64,000 nt of DNA from positions 1-64,000 of the forward strand of contig JANYLM010000135.1 in the NCBI GenBank assembly GCA_025357835.1, read 5' to 3'. Positions 41,349 to 50,170 of this stretch are shown piece by piece. A program made the position numbers and the translations under genes. The number at the start of each line of letters is the position of its first letter. Position 1 is the first letter of the stretch. Source of the stretch: Gammaproteobacteria bacterium. Lineage in GTDB: Bacteria > Pseudomonadota > Gammaproteobacteria > Steroidobacterales > Steroidobacteraceae. Below the pieces are notes generated by a model. The model did no database searches, was not told where the DNA came from, and was given only the letters and a program-made list of their open reading frames with translations.

Positions 41349-42290
41349 TCAAGCGTCGTCGTAGGGGGCGGGCGTGCCTGCGAGTTCGATCACGGCCTCA
41401 CGCGCCACATACGGCACGTAGCGGAAGTCGTGGATCGCCGCAACCAGCCCATCGACCAGCGACAGCTCAATGAAATAGCCGGGGCGCGCGTCGCCCCGAT
41501 CGCGAAAGACGGCGAGCACCTCGCGACCGTCGAGCCATCCGGGGACAAGGTGCCAGTCGTCGAGCTTGTCGTAGTTCGTGAAGTAGCCGCCAACGTCGCG
41601 ACGTCCCGCGCGTTGCGAGCGCGACACCAAGTCGAGCCGTACGTCTTCACTAAGCATTGCGCGCACGCTGTCCCATTCACGCGCATTGAACAGCTGCGCG
41701 TAGCGGGCGACGGCGGGCGATATTTCGCGCGGCAACGCCGCGGTGTCTGAGGGCGACGCCCCATTCTTTTGCGCCCGCAGCCGCGTCCTGCCACGGTGCA
41801 GCGCTGCTTTGACCGCGGGCACGCTCAATTCGAGCAGCGCCGCGATCTCCTCGAGCGAATCCCCAAGCACGTCTTTCAAGATCACGCAGCTGCGCTGGAC
41901 TGGAACCAGCGTCACGAACCGCGACACGGCGGCGCGCACCGCCTCGTCGCGCGCCAGGGCATCCTCGGGATCGGGCGCCTCGTCCGCCAAAGTGTCTAAC
42001 ACCACATCGAGCGGCTCGCCCATCCGCCGATCATATCGGCGAAGGTGATCAAGCGCGCGCCGATGTGCGATCTGAAACAGCCAGGGACGGAGGGGCGGCA
42101 ACGTCTTGTATTCCGATAGCAAGTAGTATGCGCGAGCGAGCGTCTCTTGAACGATGTCTTCCCCGTCGGCTATTGAGCCGGTCATGCGCGCACAGTAGCG
42201 GTGCAGGTCCGGACGCACGTCCTCGACCAGCGTGAGGAATCGCCCGCGCGCCTCGTGAAGCTCGGACACCAGCGAATCGAGCTCGGTCAT
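41349..42290 (-). CDS. ECF sigma factor with SnoaL-like C-terminal domain
   Basis: 313 residues. Sigma-2 (about 18-85): GEDIVQETLARAYY and LRPWLFQIAHRRALDHLR. Sigma-4 (about 130-185): LEEIAALLELSVPAVKAALH. A C-terminal SnoaL/NTF2-like domain (about 200-305) follows, as in the ECF41/ECF56-type sigma factors. In those the extension controls activity instead of a classical anti-sigma. The DGGGK signature of ECF41 is not seen. It starts three bases after the stop of an SDR oxidoreductase gene, and such sigma factors are commonly paired with an oxidoreductase gene. Confidence 0.85.
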   Translation of the reverse strand: MTELDSLVSELHEARGRFLTLVEDVRPDLHRYCARMTGSIADGEDIVQETLARAYYLLSEYKTLPPLRPWLFQIAHRRALDHLRRYDRRMGEPLDVVLDTLADEAPDPEDALARDEAVRAAVSRFVTLVPVQRSCVILKDVLGDSLEEIAALLELSVPAVKAALHRGRTRLRAQKNGASPSDTAALPREISPAVARYAQLFNAREWDSVRAMLSEDVRLDLVSRSQRAGRRDVGGYFTNYDKLDDWHLVPGWLDGREVLAVFRDRGDARPGYFIELSLVDGLVAAIHDFRYVPYVAREAVIELAGTPAPYDDA

Positions 42291-42293
42291 TGC

Positions 42294-43046
42294 TCAGCCT
42301 TGGAGCGACTGAATGCCTGTGTCGCCCTTGAGCCCGAACGCGGTTCCGCTCGCATACGCAGGATCGGTCAGTATCGTCACCACATGCTCGCCGAACTGCC
42401 GCGGCGGCATGCCTTTGCCGAAGTTTGCGAGAAATGCTGCCGGCGCGATTCCACTCCGCCGCGCGTATCCCTCCGCGGCGGAGCGGCCGAGGTCGGTCTC
42501 GCCAACGATCTGCTGCGGCACCAGCACCTGGAAGTGAATTCCGAGGTCGAGCTCGGCTGCAATACCATTCGCGTAGTTGGCCATGAACCAGATCATACGC
42601 TTGGCGCCCGCGTAGCCGCCAGAAAGCGGCGACCCCCCGATCGCGGCGCCACTCGAGCTAATCAGCACACGACTCCCACGGGCGAGCGGGAGTCGGATCG
42701 CTTCCTGGATCCAATGGAGTCCCGCCTTCACGTCAGTATTCCAAACGGCCGTGAACCCCTCCCAAGTCTGCTCGTGAAGCGGTGCCATCGCCGGTGTGGC
42801 GCCGGCATTCAATATGAGCACATCCGGCCGCACCTCGCGGAGCATCGCGCCGGCGACTGCGCGGTCGGCAACGTCCCCGGTGACGACGGTAACGTCATGC
42901 CGTCGTTTGAGCTCCGCGAGGCGTCCGGCGTCGCGCGCAAGGACTGTGACATGCGCCCGGCGCTCGACCAAGGACTCGACGATGCCCAACCCAAGGCCAC
43001 GGGAGCCGCCAGTTACGAGGATGCGCCGACCGTCGAGACTCTGCAT
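42294..43046 (-). CDS. Short-chain dehydrogenase/reductase
   Basis: 250 residues from ATG 43046, with GGAG nine bases upstream. Rossmann motif ILVTGGSRGLGLGIV (about 8-22), NAGA at about 82, and a catalytic region with a Ser in LISSSGAAIGG and YAGAKRM (Tyr-x-x-x-Lys). An NAD(P)H-dependent oxidoreductase of unknown substrate. It lies immediately upstream of the ECF sigma gene on the same strand, so the two form an operon. Confidence 0.88.
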   Translation of the reverse strand: MQSLDGRRILVTGGSRGLGLGIVESLVERRAHVTVLARDAGRLAELKRRHDVTVVTGDVADRAVAGAMLREVRPDVLILNAGATPAMAPLHEQTWEGFTAVWNTDVKAGLHWIQEAIRLPLARGSRVLISSSGAAIGGSPLSGGYAGAKRMIWFMANYANGIAAELDLGIHFQVLVPQQIVGETDLGRSAAEGYARRSGIAPAAFLANFGKGMPPRQFGEHVVTILTDPAYASGTAFGLKGDTGIQSLQG

Positions 43047-43133
43047 ATACAATGACTCCGACTATGATGCGGGGACTCGTGTTGAGCCCTACACCCATAA
43101 CGATCGGCCAGGGCAAAAGGATGCGGGTAGTCG

Positions 43134-43290
43134 TCAAAATCCCCAGCGCAACTCCAACAAGTAACTCGTATTGTGGCGGAGAAATCCGTATACCGACTTG
43201 TTGTCGCCCCCCAGGGTGTCGCTGACAAGCGAAACGGCCCAAGTATCAGTGGCGCGGTACTTGATCAATGGCCATACCAGATATCCCTGC
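43134..43290 (-). pseudogene. C-terminal fossil of an outer-membrane beta-barrel protein
   Basis: About 50 codons read VKRQGYLVWPLIKYRATDTW and end LLELRWGF followed by TGA. The alternating pattern and terminal Phe are typical of the last strands of porin-like proteins. Upstream codons look random and no start or signal peptide precedes it. The rest of 43053-43499 contains nothing recognisable except the ribosome site of the next gene. Confidence 0.4.
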
Positions 43291-43499
43291 CGTTTGACCC
43301 GTAAGCTTCCCGCACTCGGCCGTCGACCCCATCCTCGGCGCGACGCGCCGTGTCGATCGGGACTCGTGCCAATATTGCGTTCACATTGATATATGCTGGG
43401 CTCACTCGCGACCACCGCGCCGCCTCGCACAGTACGTGCCGTACCGTGGCAGCCCGGTTCAGGGTCTATTAACTAGGGCTTTCAGCAGGGAGAAGCTAA

Positions 43500-43937
43500 A
43501 TGAAGAAAATGTTTTGGGCCGGATCTATAGGGTTGATGCTCATCGCGCCCATCACTTTCGCCCGCCCGCTTCCAGCCGAGCTCGCAAAAGCGGTGCGGGC
43601 GTACGACCAGGCGCAGATAAAAGGCGACCGCGCCGAACTCGATCGTCTACTAGCGGACGATTACCTACTGTTGAATAGCTCGGGGGACATCGAAAACAAG
43701 GCGCAGTTCGTCAAGGACAGTACGGCTCCGGGCAATAAGCTTGAACCGTTTGTGGTTAAAGAGCCCATTGAATTAGTCTGGAACGCGGGCGCAGTGATGG
43801 GCGGCATCGCGACGTTACGCGGCGTCGATTCCGGTAAGCCGTTCAATGTAACCATTCGATTTTCCGATATCTGGGCGAAGCGCAACGGAGTGTGGCAAGT
43901 GATTTACACACACGTCTCCCGGCCGCCGCCCAAGTGA
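43500..43937 (+). CDS. Exported DUF4440/NTF2-like protein
   Basis: 145 residues, ATG 43500 after GGGAGAAG. Signal peptide about 1-22 (ends ITFARP). The mature part is a single NTF2-like domain: VRAYDQAQIKGDRAELDRLL, DDYLLLNSSGDIENKAQFV, DIWAKRNGVWQVIYTHVS. Periplasmic. DUF4440 members bind small ligands or have ketosteroid-isomerase-like folds; activity unknown. Stands alone; the 210 bases downstream show no gene. Confidence 0.85.
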   Translation: MKKMFWAGSIGLMLIAPITFARPLPAELAKAVRAYDQAQIKGDRAELDRLLADDYLLLNSSGDIENKAQFVKDSTAPGNKLEPFVVKEPIELVWNAGAVMGGIATLRGVDSGKPFNVTIRFSDIWAKRNGVWQVIYTHVSRPPPK

Positions 43938-44147
43938 TGCTCGGCGTAAGGCGCCGCTGAGGCTGGTCAAACTCGCCTAGATGCCCGTATGGAGTTCGAA
44001 TTGAAGCGTTGAATGTTGCGCGCCGACGAGCCTGGGCTTAGGCGCGCCTTTATACAGAAATGTGAGAGCAGGCGGCGGTTGCATCCAACCGCGCCCACTT
44101 GCCTCTCTTAAAGCTGATGCCGACGCGACATCCAGCCAGCAGCATTA

Positions 44148-44558
44148 CTACGGTTTCTGGGCCACTAAAGCCGCTTTGGAGTTCGCTTCTGCCAATTCAT
44201 GTCTCGCATCTGCTTGATCTTTGCACGCTTTCTGAGCGTCGCCCGCCATCGCATTGCATTTTTCAATCGCGACCTTATGCTCGCCGTCGGCCTTCGCAAT
44301 TGCAACGTCATAGGCTCCCTTCGCATTTGCCGCGTCCAGGTCTACCTGCTTATCATTGACTTTCGCGGTGGCGTTGTCGGCATCCTTAGCAGCACTTTCT
44401 TGCGCCTTCGCGACTTCATTTGCAGATTTTTGTCGAGCGGTGGCGACATCATTCGCCACTGCGTCCGGCGACTTGGCATTGTTGCAGGCTGCGAGGGCCG
44501 CGAAAGACAATATGCCGGCCACGAGTATTAGTTGTTTCTGCACTGTTAGGTTCCTCAT
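44148..44558 (-). CDS. Small Ala/Lys-rich lipoprotein
   Basis: 136 residues from ATG 44558. A lipoprotein signal ends at the lipobox LAAC (about 22-25). The mature part is an extended charged helix (VATARQKSANEVAKAQESAA, IAKADGEHKVAIEKC) that probably forms a coiled coil. It begins 17 bases after the OmpA/DUF4398 stop codon on the same strand and is likely co-expressed. No function recognised; a cell-envelope or peptidoglycan-associated role is inferred. Confidence 0.7.
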   Translation of the reverse strand: MRNLTVQKQLILVAGILSFAALAACNNAKSPDAVANDVATARQKSANEVAKAQESAAKDADNATAKVNDKQVDLDAANAKGAYDVAIAKADGEHKVAIEKCNAMAGDAQKACKDQADARHELAEANSKAALVAQKP

Positions 44559-44575
44559 AGTAATTATATCAAGCA

Positions 44576-45421
44576 TTAGCGACGCGACGAAATTGCCGTG
44601 CCGTTGTCTTCACCGATGACCACTTCAACACGGCGGTTCAACTGACGGCCGCCCGAGTCCTCGTTGTTGGCGACCGGGTATGCCTTGCCATACCCCTCGG
44701 TTCCGATTCTCGAGGCATCGACACCTCGGGTCAACAATGCCGCTTTAACCGCATTGGCGCGCCGCTGCGACAACTCTTCGTTGTACGAATCCGAACCGAC
44801 ACTGTCAGTGAATCCGTCGATTTGCACGCGCCGGTCCTTATGTTCGCCCAAGAACTGCGCAAGTTGGTCCAGCTTACGGCTCGCACCCGACTTAAGCTCG
44901 GCTTTCCCAGTATCAAACAATACATCCCCGAGAGTTAGAACCAATCCGCGCGGTGTGGGTGTGGCCTTGAGTTGGTCGACTTCCGCTTGCAGCCGCGCCG
45001 CCGCCTCGGTCGCCTGATTGCGCTGATCGAGAGCTACCGTAGTAGCCATCTTTGCGGTATTCACTTCGCGACTCCGTGCCGCCAGCACGATTTGGTCCCG
45101 TTCGGCCTGACCCGCAGCCACCCGGGCGTCGTCGGCCTTCGCGGACGCATGCATCTGCGCCAACCTTGCGTTCTGGGCCGCCATGTAGGCTGGCTGCGCA
45201 ATAGCCGCCTCGGTGTGATGTAGCGCCGCATCATCCGCTAGCGCGAGTGACTTCCTCGCCGCATCGAGGTCCAGGGCGGCATACTTGCCGACATTGGGGT
45301 CCGATTCGGCGGCTTCTACGGCGGCATGTGCGCTTCGCAGCGCAGCGTTGGGCTGTGGAGTCGAGGCGCAAGCAGACAGAAACAGCACCGTTCCCATTGT
45401 CGTGAGTAATTTAAAGTTCAT
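44576..45421 (-). CDS. OmpA-family lipoprotein with DUF4398 domain
   Basis: 281 residues from ATG 45421. Lipoprotein signal with LSAC (about 15-18). The DUF4398-like helical region (about 25-110) has LRSAHAAVEAAESDPNVGKY. A coiled coil follows (about 110-165), then an OmpA C-terminal domain (about 170-270) with DVLFDTGKAELKSGA, DGFTDSVGSDSYNEELSQRR and GYGKAYPVANNEDSGGRQLN. The Asp and Arg that hold diaminopimelate are present, so it should anchor the outer membrane to peptidoglycan. First gene of a two-gene operon with the small lipoprotein. Confidence 0.88.
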   Translation of the reverse strand: MNFKLLTTMGTVLFLSACASTPQPNAALRSAHAAVEAAESDPNVGKYAALDLDAARKSLALADDAALHHTEAAIAQPAYMAAQNARLAQMHASAKADDARVAAGQAERDQIVLAARSREVNTAKMATTVALDQRNQATEAAARLQAEVDQLKATPTPRGLVLTLGDVLFDTGKAELKSGASRKLDQLAQFLGEHKDRRVQIDGFTDSVGSDSYNEELSQRRANAVKAALLTRGVDASRIGTEGYGKAYPVANNEDSGGRQLNRRVEVVIGEDNGTAISSRR

Positions 45422-46063
45422 ATAGGCACCTATTGAGCGGACTGCGAGTTGCATGGGGATTTGCGTTGCCATCTGCGTGCTGGCGTCAAATCCATTGCAG
45501 CCCGGCGCGAACGCTGTTGCAGGGCGATTGCTGCGGCGTCGAGGACGCAATGTCGTCCGATACAAGTGTAATAGCGGTGTCGACCATTCTTTACTCCCTA
45601 GATGTGCCGGCCGCGCTCATGCAGAATTGCAGGCACTGTCACAATCGTGACTAGTAGACATCATAAAGAATAAGTTTGGTGATTTTGTCGGAGAAATGCC
45701 CGAACATATGTGTCGAAATTGCCCGAAGACTCGTAGGCGATACACCTATTTCGCGCTGCTTCCTGAAACATCGCGATGCGCAGCCGCCGGCAAGGATTGC
45801 ATTTGATCACTGTAGCGTGAATTCAATCGCTGGATGGTGCTTATTTTTCCACGAGTCGCTGACCGCTAATCGTGAATCCAGGGTCCGCCAGGTATCTGAA
45901 GTCAAATGGATAGCGTTCGAGAAGTCTCGGTTTCATGTCGGCGAACGCTGACACCAGCTTCGTTGTCTTTCTGACGGCGATGCAGGCAAGAAGCTGTAAG
46001 CATAACTAAGTAATAACAGTCTTTGTCGTATAGCTTTATTTTAATCTAACTGAAGGAATATCT
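45422..46063. other. Gene-free stretch with promoter of the BON gene
   Basis: 642 bases of relatively AT-rich DNA with no reading frame that looks like a gene. The right end holds the BON-gene promoter/leader: TTTAAT-like -10 sequence at about 46040 and GAAGGA at 46051-46056. The left end carries the upstream region of the OmpA-type gene. Confidence 0.5.
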
Positions 46064-46615
46064 ATGAGATCCAATTTAATTGCGATTGGAGCAATTGCGC
46101 TACTCGGCTTCGCACAAGCCAGTCTTGCCGCAGACGAACCTGCGCATCGCTCGGCGGGCACGACAATCGACGACGCCACCATCACGACCAAAGTCAAGGC
46201 GGATCTCGTCTCTGACCCAGTGACCAAGGCCCATCAGATTCACGTGAAAACTCGCGCGGGTGTCGTGCAACTGAGCGGCTTCGTTGATTCCGCGGAGTCC
46301 AAGCAACGTGCCGGTAAAATAGCCTCTGACGTCGACGGTGTGAACAAAGTGCACAATAATCTGCACATGAAAGGCGCTAAGCGCACGGCTGGCGAAGTGG
46401 TCGATGACGGTGTCATCAAAACCAAGCTTAAAGCCGATTTGGTTGCCGACCCTGTCACCAAAGCGCGTCAAATTGAAGTTGAAGTGAATCAAGGCGTGGT
46501 CGCGTTGAGCGGCTTTGTGGACTCTTCGGCCGCCAAAATCCGTGCCGGGGAAATCGCGCATGAATTGGCGGGGGTCACGAGCGTGCGTAACGACTTGCAG
46601 GTCAAGCAGCCCTAG
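46064..46615 (+). CDS. Periplasmic protein with two BON domains (OsmY-like)
   Basis: 183 residues. Signal peptide about 1-22 (QASLAA). Two BON domains, about 36-100 and 112-178, are recent-looking duplicates with matching segments TIDDATITTKVKADLVSDPV and VVDDGVIKTKLKADLVADPV, each followed by VVQLSGFVDS or VVALSGFVDS. BON domains bind phospholipid membranes; OsmY acts in osmotic/envelope stress. Strong ribosome site GAAGGA. Confidence 0.9.
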   Translation: MRSNLIAIGAIALLGFAQASLAADEPAHRSAGTTIDDATITTKVKADLVSDPVTKAHQIHVKTRAGVVQLSGFVDSAESKQRAGKIASDVDGVNKVHNNLHMKGAKRTAGEVVDDGVIKTKLKADLVADPVTKARQIEVEVNQGVVALSGFVDSSAAKIRAGEIAHELAGVTSVRNDLQVKQP

Positions 46616-46662
46616 GCGATGTCGGATCGCGCATCCGCTAGTAGCGTCATCGACGATAGAAT

Positions 46663-46812
46663 TTAGGATCGCGCCGCTGCTTTAAGCGGAGGCGATATTG
46701 GATCGGCGGGCTGATCCGACGGCCCGGGATGGGGATCCGGGCTCGGGTCAGGCCCCCGTGGCGCTGGCGGGGCTTCTATCGGATCTTCGATGCGATTAGG
46801 CGATGCGGACAT
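46663..46812 (-). CDS. Small proline-rich peptide
   Basis: 49 residues from ATG 46812 to TAA 46663. About one third proline with Pro-Asp/His repeats (PDPSPDPHPGPSDQ). No signal peptide. Similar short Pro-rich peptides occur next to stress genes in many proteobacteria, but no function is established. The rest of the 46616-47087 gap shows no gene. Confidence 0.45.
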   Translation of the reverse strand: MSASPNRIEDPIEAPPAPRGPDPSPDPHPGPSDQPADPISPPLKAAARS

Positions 46813-47087
46813 CGGTGTCTCGGGAGAATATTTGACATGCGTGCAGATTGCACCAACGCCCTTGGCAACACTGTCAGGACACTCGCCATTGACAGTGTCG
46901 GATGACGCTCACGAACCGCCTTGCGGAGGCACACTCACTTAAGTATCCGTGGCGCAACTGCCCGGCTCTCCACTGTAAGTCAGAGCTGTCTTACAACTAG
47001 CGGCGTGCCTCGCCTATGGATCGCCTAATCGCCGGGTTTCATTCTCGCTAGATAAATAGCGTCACCGAGCCGACGCGGGAGATCAGA

Positions 47088-48389
47088 ATGCCGAAGCCAG
47101 CGCCCAGGGACGTCGTTGGCCCGAGCAAGCTACGTCTGTGGCGTATTCTCGGTCCTGGCCTCATTACCGGTGCCGCCGACGATGACCCTAGCGGTATTGC
47201 GACCTATGCGCAGGCCGGCGCGCAGTTTGGCTTTCAGCTTGCGTGGACGTTGCTCCTTACTTATCCTTTGATGGTTGCCATTCAGGCAATCAGCGCCCGA
47301 ATTGGTCGCACGACAGGGCGGGGTCTCGCCGCGAATATCCGTCTGAATTTCCCCGATTGGATTCTTCAAGGCACGGTATCCCTTCTCTTCCTTGCCAACA
47401 TTTGCAATATCGGGGCTGACCTTGGTGCGATGGCGGAATCTAGCCGCCTGTTGCTGCCGGCCATTCCAACCCCGGCCTACTTGGCATTTTTCAGCCTAGT
47501 CTGCGCGGCGGGACAGATATTCCTGCATCACACACGTTATGTCGCGCTTTTAAAATGGCTATGTCTCTCGCTGCTTGCGTACTTCGCGACTCTGTGCGCC
47601 GTCCATGTGCCCTGGCTTCCCTTCCTCAAAGGGATCTTGTTGCCGCGACTTTCCACCGATTCCAATTTCTGGCTGACCGTCACTGCGATCCTAGGAACCA
47701 CCATCAGCCCCTATTTGTTCTTCTGGCAAGCATCTCAAGAGGTCGAGGACACTAAAACCGTGCCCATCCGCGAACCTCTGCGACGGCGCCCCAACCAAGG
47801 TCCCGATGCATTGTCGAGAATTCGGCTCGACACGCTGATTGGCATGGGCGCATCGAACCTGGTTGCCTTGGCCATATTGGGCACCGCAGCGGCGACACTA
47901 CATGTGCACGGCGTCCACGAGCTCACCAGCGCAGCACAAGCAGCGGAAGCTTTACGACCAATCGCCGGCGACTTTGCCTTCGCCTTATTTGCACTCGGGA
48001 TCGTAGGTACGGGACTGCTGGCGGTTCCGGTGCTGGCGGGATCGGCAGCCTACGCTCTGGGCGAAGCACGCCAATGGCCGGTCGGCTTATCGAAACAACC
48101 CACGCACGCCAAATCTTTTTATGCAGCCATAGCGGCCGCAACTCTCGTAGGCGCCGCTGCCAATATTCTGAAAATCAGTCCTGTGAAGGCCCTCATATGG
48201 TCGGCGGCGCTGAATGCCGTGGTTGCGGTCCCTGTGATGTGCCTGATCATGCGAATCGCAGCCAGCAAAAAAATAATGGGTGAGTTTATTGTCACGGGCG
48301 CGTGGGTGATATTGGGTTGGATGGCCACCGGTTTGATGGCAATTGCGTCCCTCGCCTTTCTGATCTCGCTCGTTTTGCCTAATAGCTAG
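47088..48389 (+). CDS. Nramp-family transporter of a divergent subgroup
   Basis: 433 residues with about 11 helices. The TM1 motif is ADDDPSGIATYAQAGAQFG; canonical Nramp proteins have DPGN, here DPSG. In TM6, where Mn/Fe transporters have the MPH metal-binding Met, this protein reads GTTISPYLFFWQASQEVED. The metal-binding Asn and Met are therefore missing, as in Nramp-related proteins with different ion specificity. ATG 47088 follows GGGAGATCAG. A divalent-cation role is likely; whether Mg, Mn or another ion cannot be told. Confidence 0.85.
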   Translation: MPKPAPRDVVGPSKLRLWRILGPGLITGAADDDPSGIATYAQAGAQFGFQLAWTLLLTYPLMVAIQAISARIGRTTGRGLAANIRLNFPDWILQGTVSLLFLANICNIGADLGAMAESSRLLLPAIPTPAYLAFFSLVCAAGQIFLHHTRYVALLKWLCLSLLAYFATLCAVHVPWLPFLKGILLPRLSTDSNFWLTVTAILGTTISPYLFFWQASQEVEDTKTVPIREPLRRRPNQGPDALSRIRLDTLIGMGASNLVALAILGTAAATLHVHGVHELTSAAQAAEALRPIAGDFAFALFALGIVGTGLLAVPVLAGSAAYALGEARQWPVGLSKQPTHAKSFYAAIAAATLVGAAANILKISPVKALIWSAALNAVVAVPVMCLIMRIAASKKIMGEFIVTGAWVILGWMATGLMAIASLAFLISLVLPNS

Positions 48390-48534
48390 CCTTGATACGC
48401 CAATATCGCGGCTGAGCAACACGCCCTTAGCCGACGTTGATAATAGTCAGCGCAACCGCACGTCGCCAAGCGCGACGGCGGTCGAGAAGGCGTTAAAAGT
48501 ATCGCGGGCCAAGGTGGCGCCGACCCGCGAAGAA

Positions 48535-48558
48535 AAGCGCTCAGCCGGGCAAGCGCTT
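48535..48558. terminator. Hairpin between the Nramp gene and the 48581 gene
   Basis: AAGCGCT / AGCGCTT form a 7-bp stem with a 10-base loop between two convergent genes. T-run support is poor (TTCTC), so it may be a weak bidirectional terminator. Confidence 0.35.
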
Positions 48559-48580
48559 CTCGCAACGCTCTAGCCTCGAC

Positions 48581-48835
48581 CTAGTGCACTGCGGCGTCTG
48601 CAGCCGCCTTAGCGCGATGCCGATGGGATCGGGCGCTCGCCTTGTGGACCTTGGCTTTGGTTTTGTCCATCGCCCTTTCCGGGCCTGAATGCACCGAGGC
48701 CTTTGCTTGGTCGCCCGCCTCCTTGGTACCCTCGGCCGTCGCCTTGGCGCTCTCCTTCACCGCGTCGCCGACCTGCGCGCTAGCCATTGACATCAATCCT
48801 ATTCCCGCGATCGCAATCAAAACCTTCTTAAACAT
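48581..48835 (-). CDS. Small exported Ala/Lys-rich LEA-like protein
   Basis: 84 residues. Signal peptide about 1-20 (GIGLMSMASA). The mature part is repetitive and helical with Ala, Lys, Glu and His (AVKESAKATAEGTKEAGDQA), like desiccation-related LEA proteins or phage/stress small proteins. Family unknown. Fits the stress-protein character of the region. Confidence 0.65.
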   Translation of the reverse strand: MFKKVLIAIAGIGLMSMASAQVGDAVKESAKATAEGTKEAGDQAKASVHSGPERAMDKTKAKVHKASARSHRHRAKAAADAAVH

Positions 48836-49009
48836 CGTGGCTACCCCTATTTTGACGTTATCACCCTACCCCACGGCCGCTACGCGCCGCGGGACTCGAA
48901 CACCGCCGATTCTAACCGAAATACCAACAAAACGCCGATAACACCATGAGTAGCAAGCTACTCTCGCCGGTCGCCTAATGTTGACCGCTCGGAAACGGCG
49001 ACCTCGGCC

Positions 49010-49912
49010 TTACAATCCAAAGGCTCGCGCCATCGTCGCGCGTATTCGCAAACCAACGTCGACATTGGAGCAGTTGATAACTGCCAGTCTAAAGCCGCCC
49101 GGCGGCATAGCGTGTGCGGTCAACGGACGATCGGCGAAAAACGTAATTTGCACGCTGCTTACGCCGGAAGTGGCTCGATAGGCAGCCAGCTTTGCAGCGC
49201 AGGGATATGGGTAGCGCTTCCCGTGCGGACCGAACAGCACGACGCTGTATCCGTCCGTTCTCGTAGTTTCCGAAAACAACCAGACTTTATCTCGATATAA
49301 CCGTACCGTTGCGTCCACCCAGTGGCATCCGTACAGGTCCGGCCATTGATCCGCAAAACGCAAGTGTACTTCGATAATTTGGCCACCGATCGTCTCGATG
49401 TTGAGCATCCCCGTATAGTCACGTAGGTTCCGCCGAATCCAATCTCCACAATATTTCTCGAGGCCAGGCCGGCGGCGTGCCTGAACAATCCAGAAGTCGA
49501 AAGTGCCGAGAGCGCCGGTGATTCCCAATGTATGGCGACACCAGCGGGGCTCGCCGTTCACAAGGGCCCAGTCCGTGCTGACGTGCTCACCGGCCAGCCG
49601 TCTCATCCAAAAATCGCCTGGGTGGCAATGCTCTCGATAGTCCTGCTCGTTGCGCAACACGCGGCTGCCCAAGCCCATCCCTTTGAGATTGGTGACCGGT
49701 TTGCTGAACATCGGGTAGTGCGACGGCGAAATTGCCTGCGGCCCGCATTCAAGCCCCTGTGATCTTGCCACCCACAACTTGTTGTAGACCCTTCGATGTA
49801 GCGGATTGAACTCATATGCCATTGAGTCATCCGTCGGAATGTGGACGCTCTCCGGGCACACTATGGAATCGAAGTATTGTGCCCGCCATGGGTCAGACTC
49901 ATAGATTGGCAT
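49010..49912 (-). CDS. ATP-grasp-like protein of unknown function
   Basis: 300 residues, apparently complete. The N-terminus (HIPTDDSMAYEFNPLHRRVY, NKLWVARSQGL) resembles the start of carboxylate-amine ligases. FSKPVTNLKGMGLGSRVL (about 70-88) matches the ATP-grasp Lys-and-Gly loop, GDFWMRRLAGEHVSTDWALV the second nucleotide strand, and TGMLNIETIGGQIIEVHLRF the metal-binding Glu/Asn region. The C-terminus (SVVLFGPHGKRYPY, VQITFFADRPLTAHAMPPGG) is specific to this family. Stands alone between stress genes, so no substrate can be inferred from context. Confidence 0.6.
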   Translation of the reverse strand: MPIYESDPWRAQYFDSIVCPESVHIPTDDSMAYEFNPLHRRVYNKLWVARSQGLECGPQAISPSHYPMFSKPVTNLKGMGLGSRVLRNEQDYREHCHPGDFWMRRLAGEHVSTDWALVNGEPRWCRHTLGITGALGTFDFWIVQARRRPGLEKYCGDWIRRNLRDYTGMLNIETIGGQIIEVHLRFADQWPDLYGCHWVDATVRLYRDKVWLFSETTRTDGYSVVLFGPHGKRYPYPCAAKLAAYRATSGVSSVQITFFADRPLTAHAMPPGGFRLAVINCSNVDVGLRIRATMARAFGL

Positions 49913-50170
49913 GCGCTATGTTAGCGATGCCTTGCGCCTCGACGCCTCCCACATCCATCTGAATTTCATGAAAGAATCCACTGACATCCGCGAGCGACCG
50001 GCCACCCCAGCATCGGCAAGGAACCACGTAGGCAATATCCGTCGGTAAATCCTACGCTGAGCGTCGCCACGCCGGGCGCTAGTCCTACAGCCCAAAACCG
50101 GCCATTAGGTTGTAGTGACCCAGGTCGTATAGCAGCATTACCATTAATTAACATGTAGGCGGAATTCATC

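Noticed and set aside
45676-45951. 91-codon plus-strand frame
   Set aside because: No ribosome site, no recognisable motif, composition unlike neighbouring genes; treated as non-coding.
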